From positions 1 to 60,174 of the forward strand of contig JBFMGD010000011.1 in NCBI GenBank assembly GCA_040751775.1: a DNA stretch of 60,174 nt, given 5' to 3'. Position 1 is the first letter of the stretch. Every line of letters begins with the position of its first letter. Positions 15,428-24,288 of the stretch are shown here, piece after piece. Source of the stretch: JBFMGD01 sp040751775. GTDB taxonomy: Bacteria; Bacillota; Dethiobacteria; DTU022. Position numbers and translations under genes: made by a program. The notes under the pieces are model-generated. The model saw only the letters and a program-made list of their open reading frames with translations. It was not told where the DNA came from and made no database searches.

Positions 15428-16951
15428 ATGCCGGGAAAACCGATCATGCTGCAGGGAACCGGCTCTTCAGTCGGTAAAAGCATCCTGGCCGCGGCGCTGT
15501 GCCGTATTCTGAAACAGGATGGCTACCGGGTGGCCCCCTTTAAAGCGCAGAACATGGCGCTGAACTCTTATATTACCGCCGACGGGCTGGAGATGGGACG
15601 GGCCCAGGTGGTGCAGGCCGAAGCCTGCGGCCTCGCCCCGGTGGTGGAGATGAACCCGATTTTGCTGAAGCCCGCCGGCGACCGGGAAGCCCAGGTCATT
15701 GTAATGGGAAAAGTACACGGCGCGATGACCGCCGCCCGTTATCAAAACTTAAAACAGGAGCTGGGGGCAACGGTGCGGGAAGCGTACCGCCGCCTGGCCC
15801 GGGAGCATGAGATTATCGTGATCGAGGGGGCGGGCAGTCCGGCCGAAATCAACCTCCGGGAGCGTGATCTGGTCAACATGGGTCTGGCGGAGATGATCGA
15901 CGCGCCGGTGATGCTGGTCGGCGACATCGACCGCGGCGGCGTTTTTGCCGCCCTGGCCGGGACCATGCTCCTGCTGAAGAACGGGGAAAAACGCCGGGTG
16001 CGGGGCGTCCTGATCAACAAGTTCCGGGGCGATTATCACATCCTCAAACCGGGGCTGGACGAACTGGAACTGATCATCTCCCGCCCTGTCCTGGGGGTGA
16101 TCCCCTACATGCATATCGCCATTGAAGACGAGGACAGTGTCACCGAGCGGTTTACCGCCGTTCAAGATCGCGGCGCCGAAGTGAATGTCGCGGTGATCAA
16201 ACTCCCCTTTATCTCAAACTTTACCGATTTCAGCGCGATTGACCGGGAGGAAGGAGTCAGTGTGCGCTATGTCCGGGAAGGGGAGTCCCTCGGTTCTCCG
16301 GATATCCTGATCATCCCGGGCAGCAAGAGCACTGTCAGCGATCTGCTCTACCTGCGCCGCTCCGGTCTGGAAGCGCAGATCCTGGATTATCACCAAAAAG
16401 GCGGCTTCATGATCGGGGTTTGCGGCGGCTACCAGATGCTCGGTAAACGGATTGCCGATCCGGATCACAGCGAATCCTCCCTGGAGGAGATCCCCGGTAT
16501 CGGCCTGCTGGATATTGAAACGGTCTTTCAGGCGGAAAAGGTCACCACCCAGGTTGAAGCGGCGGTGCTGCCCGGGTGCGCCGGCTTGCTGGAGGGGCTG
16601 CAGGGGACTATCGTGGAGGGTTATGAAATCCATCAAGGGATCAGCGTGCACGGGCCGGATCTGCAGCCCGCGCTCCGCATCCGCAGCCGGTGCGGCAAAC
16701 CGGATCACGCCCTGGACGGGGCCTGCAACCAAGAGGGCAACGTGTTCGGCACCTATCTGCACGGTATCTTTGACAACCACGTGTTTCTGCAGGCCCTGCT
16801 GAACAATGTGCGCCGGCGCAAGGGGCTCCCCGGGCGGCGCGGCAGCGCGCTCAGCTACCGGGAGTTTAAGGAAAAGGAATATGAACGCCTGGCCGATATT
16901 GTGCGCAGCCATATTGATCTGCCGCGGATCATGAATATTATCCGGTCGTAA
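15428..16951 (+). CDS. cobQ: Cobyric acid synthase
   Basis: A 507-residue glutamine-dependent amidotransferase (CobQ/CbiP) that amidates side chains b, d, e and g of adenosylcobyrinic acid a,c-diamide. The N-terminal synthetase domain starts MLQGTGSSVGKSILAAALC, with the EGAGSPAEINLRERDLVNMG segment. The C-terminal class I glutaminase has the nucleophile Cys in MIGVCGGYQMLG and a His in GTYLHGIFDN. Length is normal. Start ATG preceded by AAAGGAG. Confidence 0.95.
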   Translation: MPGKPIMLQGTGSSVGKSILAAALCRILKQDGYRVAPFKAQNMALNSYITADGLEMGRAQVVQAEACGLAPVVEMNPILLKPAGDREAQVIVMGKVHGAMTAARYQNLKQELGATVREAYRRLAREHEIIVIEGAGSPAEINLRERDLVNMGLAEMIDAPVMLVGDIDRGGVFAALAGTMLLLKNGEKRRVRGVLINKFRGDYHILKPGLDELELIISRPVLGVIPYMHIAIEDEDSVTERFTAVQDRGAEVNVAVIKLPFISNFTDFSAIDREEGVSVRYVREGESLGSPDILIIPGSKSTVSDLLYLRRSGLEAQILDYHQKGGFMIGVCGGYQMLGKRIADPDHSESSLEEIPGIGLLDIETVFQAEKVTTQVEAAVLPGCAGLLEGLQGTIVEGYEIHQGISVHGPDLQPALRIRSRCGKPDHALDGACNQEGNVFGTYLHGIFDNHVFLQALLNNVRRRKGLPGRRGSALSYREFKEKEYERLADIVRSHIDLPRIMNIIRS

Positions 16952-16976
16952 GACAGTGCGGAGGAGGAGAAACCTG

Positions 16977-17963
16977 ATGGATCGATTGATGTTTTATCCC
17001 GCGGCGTTGGGGCTGGCCTTCGCCCTGGATCTTCTGCTGGGCGATCCGCGCCGGCTGCCGCACCCGGTCCGGTGGATCGGTTGGGGCGTCTCTCTCCTGG
17101 AGCGGGTTTTGCGGTTTTTTTTCAAGGGGGCGCGGGCGGAGCGAATTGGCGGGGTGCTGCTGGTGCTCCTGGTGGCGGGAGGCGGATACCTGGCTTCAGC
17201 CGCGGCGTTGGCGGCGGCCGGCCGGTTGAGCCACTTTGTGGAGCTTGCCCTGGCGGCTTACCTGGTTTACGTCACCGTGGCCGTAAAGGATATGGGCAGG
17301 CATGTCAAGGCTGTCGCCAGGGCGCTGCGCGAAGAGAACCTGCCCCTGGCCAGGACCCGGGTGGCGCTGCTGGTCAGCCGGGATTGCGCCGCCATGGAGG
17401 CCGGCGCAATAGCCGGGGCCGCCTTGGAAAGCCTGTTTGAAAACACGGCGGACGGCGTGGCGGCGCCCCTGTTTTATGCCGCGCTCGGCGGACCGGCCTT
17501 GGCGATCCTCTACAAGGCGGTCAATACGATGGATTCGATGGTCGGGTACAAAAATGAGCGTTACCGGCACTTCGGTTGGGCGGCGGCCAGGCTGGACGAT
17601 CTGCTGGGCTATATCCCCGCCCGCTTGAGCGCCCTCGCCTTTCTCGCGGCCGGGTGTATGCCGGGGGTGCAGTGGCGCCGCGACTGGGCCGTCCTGATGG
17701 CGGACAGGCGCAAGCATGACAGCCCCAACAGCGCCTGGCCCGAGGCTGCGGCGGCGGCGGTCCTGGATCTGCGCCTCGGCGGTCCGGCCGTGTACGGCGG
17801 CGTAACCGTTGCGCGGCCTTACTTAAACGGGACAGGACGATCCCCGGGCATGCCCGACCTGGCCCGGGGGATGGCGCTGTTTTATAGAACCGCAGTTTTA
17901 ATCCTGGCTGCAGCGCTGCTGCCGGCGGTCGGGATCGCGGCGGTAAGGGGGGTGTTTTTATGA
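16977..17963 (+). CDS. cbiB: Adenosylcobinamide-phosphate synthase
   Basis: A 328-residue membrane protein of the CbiB/CobD family which joins the aminopropanol (phosphate) arm to cobyric acid. Typical segments are LDLLLGDPRRLPHPVRWIG near the start, ESLFENTADGVAAPLFYAALG and KAVNTMDSMVGYKNERY. ATG 16977 has GGAGGAGGA 7 nt upstream; an in-frame GTG at 16956 lacks one. Its stop overlaps the cobS start by 4 bp, indicating translational coupling. Confidence 0.93.
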   Translation: MDRLMFYPAALGLAFALDLLLGDPRRLPHPVRWIGWGVSLLERVLRFFFKGARAERIGGVLLVLLVAGGGYLASAAALAAAGRLSHFVELALAAYLVYVTVAVKDMGRHVKAVARALREENLPLARTRVALLVSRDCAAMEAGAIAGAALESLFENTADGVAAPLFYAALGGPALAILYKAVNTMDSMVGYKNERYRHFGWAAARLDDLLGYIPARLSALAFLAAGCMPGVQWRRDWAVLMADRRKHDSPNSAWPEAAAAAVLDLRLGGPAVYGGVTVARPYLNGTGRSPGMPDLARGMALFYRTAVLILAAALLPAVGIAAVRGVFL

Positions 17964-18712
17964 AGAGTTTGCGGCTGGCTTTTACATTGTTAACGGTGTT
18001 CCCTGTCGGGGAGATCAAACCGGCCGGCGGTGATTGGCGCAAGGCGGCGCTATTTTTCCCGCTGGTCGGCGCTGTACTGGGGGCACTGGCGGCAGGGCTT
18101 GCGGTGCTGGGCCGCGGGATCGCGCCGCCGCCGCTTACGGCCGCCCTGGCTTTGGCGGCGTTGTTTCTGCTGACCCGCGGCCTGCACACAGACGGCCTTT
18201 CCGACACCGCGGACGGCTTGCTCGGGGGGATGGACCGGAAGCGGAGCCTGCAGATCATGCGCAGCGGCGCGGCCGGCCCCATGGGCGTGGCCGCGGTTAT
18301 GCTCACCTTTCTAATCAAGTTTGCCGCCTTGATTGCGCTGCCCGACCGCCTGCCGGTGCTCCTCTTCTTCACCCCGCTCTGCGGCCGCTGGTGCATGGTC
18401 CTGGCGGGGGCGGCGTTTAACCCGGCCCGGAACGAGGGTTTGGGCAGTACCTTTATCAGCGGCCTGGGCTGGCGTCATTTTTCCCTGGCTTCGCTGGTGG
18501 GCGGCGCTTTGTGTTGCGCCGGCATACGCCTGGGCGGAGGTTTTTTCCCGGTCGCGACCGGCACCGGGCTCTCTTTTGCCGTTGCCGGCGCGGCTGCCGT
18601 TGGGATGGCGCGCCGCCTGGGCGGCCTGACCGGCGATACCCTCGGCGCGGTCAACGAGATCGCAGAAACGGCCTTCCTGGTAGCAGCCGCCCTGGGGTTC
18701 AGTTTGTTTTAG
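17960..18712 (+). CDS. cobS: Adenosylcobinamide-GDP ribazoletransferase (cobalamin synthase)
   Basis: A 250-residue integral membrane enzyme that joins AdoCbi-GDP to alpha-ribazole (phosphate). The metal-binding motif is in GLHTDGLSDTADGLLGG, followed by SGAAGPMGV. The rest is mostly hydrophobic segments, as usual. Coupled to cbiB by an ATGA overlap. Confidence 0.92.
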   Translation: MKSLRLAFTLLTVFPVGEIKPAGGDWRKAALFFPLVGAVLGALAAGLAVLGRGIAPPPLTAALALAALFLLTRGLHTDGLSDTADGLLGGMDRKRSLQIMRSGAAGPMGVAAVMLTFLIKFAALIALPDRLPVLLFFTPLCGRWCMVLAGAAFNPARNEGLGSTFISGLGWRHFSLASLVGGALCCAGIRLGGGFFPVATGTGLSFAVAGAAAVGMARRLGGLTGDTLGAVNEIAETAFLVAAALGFSLF

Positions 18713-18725
18713 AAAGGAGCGCAAC

Positions 18726-19823
18726 ATGCAAAAAAACGACTACGGCGGACACGGCGGGGATCTCCTGGCGGCGGCGCGGCAGTTCCGGCGCCAACCCGCC
18801 GCATTTATCGATTTCAGCAGCAACATCAACCCCCTCGGGCCGCCCCAGGGGCTGATCGAGCATTTGCGGCAGCGCCTGCCGGAGATCACCCGTTACCCCG
18901 TCCCCGGCGCCGTAATGCTGCGCCGGGGGCTGGCGGAACGCTTCAGCCTGCCGGAGGAGCGCCTGCTGGTGGGAAACGGGGCCAACGAACTGATTCACCT
19001 GCTTTTTCTTTACCTGCGGCCGAAAACGGTCTTGCTGCCGGTGCCGACCTTTGCCGAGTATGCCCGGGCCGCGCACCTGGCCGGGGCGCTGGTCAGGCCG
19101 CTGCGCCGGCTTCCGGATATGCCGCCTGATTGCAGTGCTATGTATAGAGAGCTGCACGGGGCCGATTTTTTGGTTCTCTGCAACCCGAATAACCCGACCG
19201 GTGAGCTCTATCCGCCGGATACGCTGACGGAACTGTTCGCCGCAGCGGTGCGCCAAAAGGTAACCGTGCTGGTGGATGAAAGCTTTTTTCCGTTTACCGC
19301 CCTGCCGCCGGGCCGGAGCAGCGCCGCGCTCGATTTGGAAAACCTGTGGGTGGTCACCTCTCTCACGAAGATCTGGGCGCTGCCCGGGCTGCGGCTGGGC
19401 GTTTTGGCCGGCCCCGCCCCGGCGCTGAAAAACTTGTCCACGTTCGGCGACCCCTGGCGGGTTAACAGCATGGCCCAACTGGCCGGCCTTTACTGCCTTC
19501 AGCATGCGGAATATGAGAAGAAGTCAGCGGCCGCGGTCAAACGGGAGCGCGCCTTTCTCGCGGCGCGCCTGGCGCGGCTGCCCGGATTGACCGTGTTTTC
19601 GGGGCAGAGCAACTTCCTGCTGCTGCGGGGCGAGGAGCCGGGTTTTCAGGCCGCGACGCTCTACCGCTTCCTCGGCCACAGGGGTATTCTAATCCGGGTT
19701 GCGGACAATTTTACCGGTTTGGATCACCGTTATTTCCGGATTGCCGTTCGCCTGCGCCGGGAGAACAGGCTTTTACTGGAGGCGTTGACCGAATACTTTA
19801 CAACCGCACAGGAGGAGAGATAA
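18726..19823 (+). CDS. cobD: Threonine-phosphate decarboxylase
   Basis: A 365-residue fold-type I PLP enzyme close to histidinol-phosphate aminotransferase. DFSSNINPLGPP at the start and the PLP-lysine segment SLTKIWALPGLRLG are CobD/CobC traits; CNPNNPTGE is the general aminotransferase motif. It makes (R)-1-amino-2-propanol phosphate, the substrate of CbiB. Context in the cob run separates it from HisC. AAAGGAG precedes the ATG. Confidence 0.9.
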   Translation: MQKNDYGGHGGDLLAAARQFRRQPAAFIDFSSNINPLGPPQGLIEHLRQRLPEITRYPVPGAVMLRRGLAERFSLPEERLLVGNGANELIHLLFLYLRPKTVLLPVPTFAEYARAAHLAGALVRPLRRLPDMPPDCSAMYRELHGADFLVLCNPNNPTGELYPPDTLTELFAAAVRQKVTVLVDESFFPFTALPPGRSSAALDLENLWVVTSLTKIWALPGLRLGVLAGPAPALKNLSTFGDPWRVNSMAQLAGLYCLQHAEYEKKSAAAVKRERAFLAARLARLPGLTVFSGQSNFLLLRGEEPGFQAATLYRFLGHRGILIRVADNFTGLDHRYFRIAVRLRRENRLLLEALTEYFTTAQEER

Positions 19824-19825
19824 TC

Positions 19826-20944
19826 ATGAACGAAAACAACCAAAAGATTGCAGAGACCCTGGGCCGGATCAGGCCGCTGGATACGGCGGCGATGAAGCTG
19901 GTGCGGCAGAGGCTGGATACCCTGACTAAACCGCCGGGCAGCCTGGGACGCCTCGAGGAGATTGCCATCCAGCTGGCCGGCATCCGCGGCGAGAGCTTTC
20001 CGCCGCACACGGCGAAAAAGATCGTGGTCATGGCCGCGGACCACGGCATTACCGCCGAGGGCGTCAGCGCCTACCCCAGCGCAGTGACCGCGCAGATGGT
20101 GGCTAATTTTGTAAACGGCGGCGCCGCGATCAACGTGCTGGCCCGCCTCTCCGGCGCGGCGGTGCGGGTGGTGGATATCGGGGTCGCCTCCGAAATCACT
20201 GCTCCCGGGGTGACCCGGGCCAAGGTCAGGCCCGGCACGGCCAACTTCGCTCGCGAGGCGGCGATGAGCCGGGATGAAGCGCTGCAGGCGATCGCGGCCG
20301 GCATAGCCGTCGCCGAGGAGGAGGTCGCCGCCGGAACCGGGCTTCTGGGAACCGGCGAAATGGGCATCGGCAATACAACCGCCAGCAGCGCCGTGATGGC
20401 CGCGTTGACCGGCTGCAGCCCGCGGCGCCTTGTCGGCCCCGGTACCGGGATTGATGAGCAGGGGGTGTCGCACAAGACCGCGGTGGTGGAGCGGGCCCTG
20501 GCGTATTACGCTTTAAAATCCGACCGGCCGCTGGAGGTGCTCTCCACAGTCGGAGGGCTGGAGATCGCCGGCCTGGCCGGTTTGATTATCGGCGGCGCCG
20601 CCTTTCGCTGCCCGGTGGTGGTGGATGGGTTCATCTCCACTGTGGCTGCACTGGTGGCGGTCCGGATGAACCCGGTGGTGCTGCACTTTATTATCCCCTC
20701 GCATCTTTCCCAGGAACCCGGCCATGCCTTGCTGCTGGAGCACCTCGAGTTGAAGCCCTACCTCCATATGAATATGCGGCTTGGAGAGGGGACGGGAGCG
20801 GCGCTGACCATGCACCTGGTGGAGGGGGCGGCCCGGATCCTGGCCGAAATGGCCACCTTTGCCGAAGCGGGGGTGAGCAACAAAGAAGAAGGGAACGCAT
20901 GTGAAAATCTACCTGGTGAGGCACGGACTCACGGCGTGGAATAA
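19826..20944 (+). CDS. cobT: Nicotinate-nucleotide-dimethylbenzimidazole phosphoribosyltransferase
   Basis: A 372-residue CobT which makes alpha-ribazole phosphate for the lower ligand. LTKPPGSLGRLEEIAIQLAG, AADHGITAEGVSAYP, GEMGIGNTTASSAVMAAL and the LGEGTGAAL segment carrying the catalytic Glu are all present. The last about 15 residues run past the usual end (GVSNK) and overlap cobC by 44 bp. The start lies 2 bp after cobD. Confidence 0.95.
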   Translation: MNENNQKIAETLGRIRPLDTAAMKLVRQRLDTLTKPPGSLGRLEEIAIQLAGIRGESFPPHTAKKIVVMAADHGITAEGVSAYPSAVTAQMVANFVNGGAAINVLARLSGAAVRVVDIGVASEITAPGVTRAKVRPGTANFAREAAMSRDEALQAIAAGIAVAEEEVAAGTGLLGTGEMGIGNTTASSAVMAALTGCSPRRLVGPGTGIDEQGVSHKTAVVERALAYYALKSDRPLEVLSTVGGLEIAGLAGLIIGGAAFRCPVVVDGFISTVAALVAVRMNPVVLHFIIPSHLSQEPGHALLLEHLELKPYLHMNMRLGEGTGAALTMHLVEGAARILAEMATFAEAGVSNKEEGNACENLPGEARTHGVE

Positions 20945-21506
20945 AACAGGGCGTTATGCCGGTTGGAGCGATCTGCCCCTGGCTGCAGCCGGGATCGAGC
21001 AGGCGGAGCGCCTCTCGCGCTATTTTGCCGGGCGGGGCCCGTTCTCCCTTTACAGCAGCGACCTGGCGCGGGCTGTTTACACGGCAGAGATCATCGGCAG
21101 GCCCCACGGGATCACTCCCGTGGGCCTGCCGGCCTTGCGGGAGCTGTTTTTCGGGGAATGGGAGGGGCAAACTTATGCTGAACTGGTGAAAACTGATCGG
21201 GAGGCGCTTAACCGCTGGTATGCCGATCCTTTTTCACATGGGCCGCCCGGCGGCGAGACCGCAGCCCGGCTGCAGCGGAGAGTTTGGGCCGGGCTCAAAA
21301 AAGCGGCGGCGGCGGATCACCCCGGCGATACGGTCGTGCTGGTCAGCCACGGCGGACCCATTCGCACTGTCATCCACCGCTGCCTTGGGCTCGGCCGGGA
21401 GAAATTTTGGGAGATAGCCGTGGACAACGGCTCGGTCAGCCTGATAAAAATTGAGAAGCAAAGTTATCGAGTTGTCTACCACAATTACTGTGCGCATCTT
21501 CTTTAA
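20901..21506 (+). CDS. cobC: Alpha-ribazole phosphatase (histidine phosphatase family)
   Basis: A 201-residue phosphoglycerate-mutase-like phosphatase. The catalytic RHG is in IYLVRHGLTAWN, with YSSDLARAVYTAE, ELFFGEWEG and the second His in VLVSHGGPIR. In the cob operon the expected role is dephosphorylation of alpha-ribazole phosphate or of cobalamin phosphate. GTG 20901 gives MKIYLVRHG; it overlaps the cobT end by 44 bp, which is unusually long. General phosphatase activity cannot be excluded. Confidence 0.85.
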   Translation: MKIYLVRHGLTAWNKTGRYAGWSDLPLAAAGIEQAERLSRYFAGRGPFSLYSSDLARAVYTAEIIGRPHGITPVGLPALRELFFGEWEGQTYAELVKTDREALNRWYADPFSHGPPGGETAARLQRRVWAGLKKAAAADHPGDTVVLVSHGGPIRTVIHRCLGLGREKFWEIAVDNGSVSLIKIEKQSYRVVYHNYCAHLL

Positions 21507-21561
21507 TGCTAAAGCTTCTACTCAACCGGAAGCGGCCGTTCAGGACGGCAGCCCCTGCACC

Positions 21562-21759
21562 ATGAGCAAGTCGCTGGTGCGCAATGTTCTTTTCGTTTTG
21601 CTTGCCCTTTTTCACTGGGTCGTACCCCTGATCGGTTTTTTGGCCCTGCTGATTGAGCCGATCGCCGTAATCACCAACCCAATGGGCTGGCGTTACGGCG
21701 ATCGCTGGGCCGAGACCCAGGTGGTGGAACTGGAGCCCCGGAAACGGGAAACCAGGTAG
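21562..21759 (+). CDS. Small hypothetical membrane protein
   Basis: From ATG 21562 a 65-residue product has one long or two short hydrophobic segments (NVLFVLLALFHWVVPLIGFL, then ALLIEPIAVI) followed by a charged tail. No ribosome site is seen, and the open frame extends upstream to 21451 inside cobC. It is in the direction of the cob operon. I do not recognise a family. Confidence 0.4.
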   Translation: MSKSLVRNVLFVLLALFHWVVPLIGFLALLIEPIAVITNPMGWRYGDRWAETQVVELEPRKRETR

Positions 21760-21802
21760 AGCCATGAGCGGTGTGAGAGGGAGTTTGCAACAAATTAACA
21801 GG

Positions 21803-22783
21803 CTAAAACCATTTGCGGCGGCGGAACAGGTTCAGCATATAGGCGGCCACGCTGAACATGACCAGCCAGATCAGCGGGTAACCCCAGTGCCAGGCCAGTT
21901 CAGGCATATGAACAAAGTTCATACCGTAAATCCCGGTGATGAAAGTAAGTGGGATAAAAATTGTAGCGATGATGGTAAGCACTTTCATGATTTCGTTGGT
22001 GCGGTTGCTGACACTGGAGAGATAAATCTCGACCATGTCGGACAGTATTTCCCTGTAGGATTCAAGCATATCCATTAATTGTATGATATGATCGTGCAGG
22101 TCGCGGAAGTAAGGCCGTATGGTGTCGCTTAAAAGTGGAGAATCATCTTTTTCAAAGAATGAAGCTATCTCCCGCATGGGCCACAGGGCTTTACGTATAA
22201 AAAACACTTCCCGGCGCAGGTTTTGAATTGCTATCATCACGTCCGGAGTTGGGTTGCCGGCAACCCTTTCCTGCAAGTGCTCAATCCTGTCCCCTACAGT
22301 CTCAAGCAGTAAAAAATACCGGTCGATCACGCAGTCCATCAGGGCATGGGCCAGGAAACCCTCTCCCCGCCGGCGCAGGCGCCCCTTGCCCGCAGCGAGG
22401 TGATCCTTAATCGGGTTGAATAGATCATTTGCGTTTTCCAGGAAACTGATCACCAAGCCGGAGCCAAGGATGAAACTGAGTTGTTCTTCTTGAAGGTTTT
22501 CGCTCTTGTTGTCATAATGAAAGAGTTTCATAACCACGAACAAATAGTCTTCATAGTCTTCAATTTTTGGGCGATGAGCAGTGTTTAACACGTCCTCCAT
22601 CACCAGATGATGCAAGCCGAAAACAGTACTCAGCTTCTCCAACTGCTGCATGTCACCAAGGCCTTCCACGTTGACCCAGCGTAACCCTTCCTGAACCGGT
22701 ATCGCTTCATCTTCACCAGGCTTGTACTCCTGGATAGCATTTTCCGAGAAATCGATTATACTGATCCTGGTATGCGAAGTCAC
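21803..22783 (-). CDS. corA: CorA-family magnesium/cobalt transporter
   Basis: A 326-residue CorA channel. It has an N-terminal soluble alpha/beta domain, long helices, and two C-terminal membrane segments, with the diagnostic YGMNF selectivity motif between them, and a basic end (FRRRKWF). CorA proteins carry Mg2+ and also Co2+ or Ni2+; proximity to the cobalamin run makes cobalt uptake plausible but unproven. GTG 22783 overlaps the stop of a short upstream frame (see 22780-22830). A TTTACA-N16-TATGAT promoter lies at 22868-22895. Confidence 0.92.
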   Translation of the reverse strand: MTSHTRISIIDFSENAIQEYKPGEDEAIPVQEGLRWVNVEGLGDMQQLEKLSTVFGLHHLVMEDVLNTAHRPKIEDYEDYLFVVMKLFHYDNKSENLQEEQLSFILGSGLVISFLENANDLFNPIKDHLAAGKGRLRRRGEGFLAHALMDCVIDRYFLLLETVGDRIEHLQERVAGNPTPDVMIAIQNLRREVFFIRKALWPMREIASFFEKDDSPLLSDTIRPYFRDLHDHIIQLMDMLESYREILSDMVEIYLSSVSNRTNEIMKVLTIIATIFIPLTFITGIYGMNFVHMPELAWHWGYPLIWLVMFSVAAYMLNLFRRRKWF

Positions 22784-22830
22784 CGGTTTCGTTCCCGCCT
22801 TCCCGGCGGCCTTGAGAAAATGTGAGCCAC
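22780..22830 (-). CDS. Candidate 16-residue leader peptide of corA
   Basis: On the minus strand GAGGAG (22839-22844) lies 8 nt before a GTG at 22830. The frame encodes MAHIFSRPPGRRERNR and ends in TGA at 22782-22780, overlapping the corA GTG by two bases (GTGA). The corA start itself has no good ribosome site, so coupled translation is plausible. Salmonella corA and mgtA are known to have regulatory leader frames. The call rests on this arrangement only. Confidence 0.4.
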   Translation of the reverse strand: MAHIFSRPPGRRERNR

Positions 22831-22867
22831 AAAATCATCTCCTCACCCGATTTTCTTTACCTTATCC

Positions 22868-22895
22868 ATCATACCAATAAACCGGAAGATGTAAA
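22868..22895 (-). promoter_or_regulatory. Candidate corA promoter
   Basis: Reading the minus strand: TTTACA (22895-22890), 16-nt spacer, TATGAT (22873-22868), giving a start near 22861, some 30 nt before the leader frame. Confidence 0.5.
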
Positions 22896-22917
22896 TTATC
22901 TTTATGTATTTAATTGC

Positions 22918-22958
22918 AAGAAAAAAGATTATAGGCTGCCCCGCTGGGGGCAGCCTAT
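22918..22958 (-). terminator. Intrinsic terminator of the flavodiiron gene
   Basis: Inverted arms ATAGGCTGCCCC (22931-22942) and GGGGCAGCCTAT (22947-22958), 4-nt loop. On the minus strand the stem is followed by ATAATCTTTTTTCTT, a proper T-run just downstream of the fprA stop. Confidence 0.85.
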
Positions 22959-22991
22959 TGCACTCATTTTAAATGATCGTTGATCCCTTGT

Positions 22992-24185
22992 TTACCCGGC
23001 CATGGTCCGGGCGATCTCTTGCCCGAATTCCCTGGCCCGGACCAGGGCGTCCTGATCCGGGTTCCAGAGCAGTTTCAAGCCTGCGTCGACTACGGAGAAA
23101 CCGGCTTCTGCAAGGCCCCCGGTAATTACCCCGGTCGATTCGCCGCTCCACCCGTAGCAGCCGAAGGCCGCCGCTTTTTTGTTTTTAAACTGCAGCCCCT
23201 TCATTATCTCCAGCAGCGCCGCGACCGAATGCAGGATACCCTTGTTGATGGTCGGTGAACCGAGCACTAGGGTATGAGATTTGAAGATCTCGGTCACGAT
23301 ATCGTTAATATCGGAACGGGCACAATTGTACAGTTTGACATTGACAGCCGGATTCTCCGAGACGATCCCTGCCGCAATCGCTTCGGCGGCCTTTCTGGTG
23401 CCGTCCCACATGGTGTCGTAGACCAGTGTAACCTGGTTCTCCTGGTAGGCGCCGGCCCATTGCAGGTAGCGGTTCACGATTTGCAGCGGATCATGGCGCC
23501 AGATGACACCATGGCTGGGGCAGATCATCTCCACGGGCAGGTTGAAAGCGACTACTTCTTTAATTTTGGCCTCCACCAGCTTGCTGAACGGGGTTAAAAT
23601 ATTGGCGTAATATTTTATCGCCTCGGCGTAGAGTTCCGCCTGGTCCACCAGGTCGTTATACATGAATTCCGAGGCATAATGCTGCCCGAAAGCATCGTTC
23701 GAGAAAAGGATGCCGTCGCCCGTCAGGTAGCAGAACATGCTGTCGGGCCAGTGCAGCATTTTCGCCTCGATGAAAACCAGTTCCTTGGAACCGAGACTCA
23801 GTTTGTCCCCGGTCTTTACTTCGACGAAATTCCAGTCCTGGTGGAAATGGCCTTTCAGCGACGCGACACCGCTCTTGGTGCAGTAGACCGGTGTCCCGGG
23901 TATCTCTTTAAGAAGCGCCGCCAGGGAGCCGCTGTGATCCTGTTCCGCATGGTTGGCCACAATATAGTCGATCTCGTTTAAGTCGATTACCTGCTTCAGG
24001 TTTTCCACGAATTCGCCGGCAAAGGGCTGCCAGACCGTGTCGATGAGGGCTGTCTTCTCATCCCGGACCAGGTAGGAGTTGTAGGTGGTTCCTTTATGGG
24101 TGGAGTACTCTTCTCCATGGAAACTGCGGATTTCCCAATCGGTTTTACCTACCCAGGTGATGCCTTCTTTTATCACAAATGACAT
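22992..24185 (-). CDS. fprA: Flavodiiron protein (A-type flavoprotein)
   Basis: A 397-residue protein with an N-terminal metallo-beta-lactamase-like diiron domain, ligands H79, E81, D83 and H84 in NHAEQDHSG, and a C-terminal flavodoxin domain (LVYDTMWDGTRKAAEAIA, about 250-397). Such proteins reduce O2 to water or NO to N2O in the cytoplasm, protecting anaerobes. Length and domain order match the family. AAGGAGG precedes the ATG. It has its own promoter with a perfect palindrome and its own terminator, so it is monocistronic. Confidence 0.95.
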   Translation of the reverse strand: MSFVIKEGITWVGKTDWEIRSFHGEEYSTHKGTTYNSYLVRDEKTALIDTVWQPFAGEFVENLKQVIDLNEIDYIVANHAEQDHSGSLAALLKEIPGTPVYCTKSGVASLKGHFHQDWNFVEVKTGDKLSLGSKELVFIEAKMLHWPDSMFCYLTGDGILFSNDAFGQHYASEFMYNDLVDQAELYAEAIKYYANILTPFSKLVEAKIKEVVAFNLPVEMICPSHGVIWRHDPLQIVNRYLQWAGAYQENQVTLVYDTMWDGTRKAAEAIAAGIVSENPAVNVKLYNCARSDINDIVTEIFKSHTLVLGSPTINKGILHSVAALLEIMKGLQFKNKKAAAFGCYGWSGESTGVITGGLAEAGFSVVDAGLKLLWNPDQDALVRAREFGQEIARTMAG

Positions 24186-24239
24186 TGTGCATACCTCCTT
24201 GGTAATAGGGATTGAATTTATTTACATACTAAAGACCTG

Positions 24240-24288
24240 TTAGCCTATAGGCTAATTAGAGTATAGCTTCATTTCTCCATGCGGTCAA
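24240..24288 (-). promoter_or_regulatory. fprA promoter with perfect 16-bp palindromic operator
   Basis: On the minus strand: TTGACC (24288-24283), 17-nt spacer, TATACT (24265-24260), then the perfect palindrome TTAGCCTATAGGCTAA (24255-24240) covering the likely transcription start. A dimeric repressor bound there would block initiation. The sequence does not look like a Fur, PerR or Rex box known to me. Confidence 0.75.
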
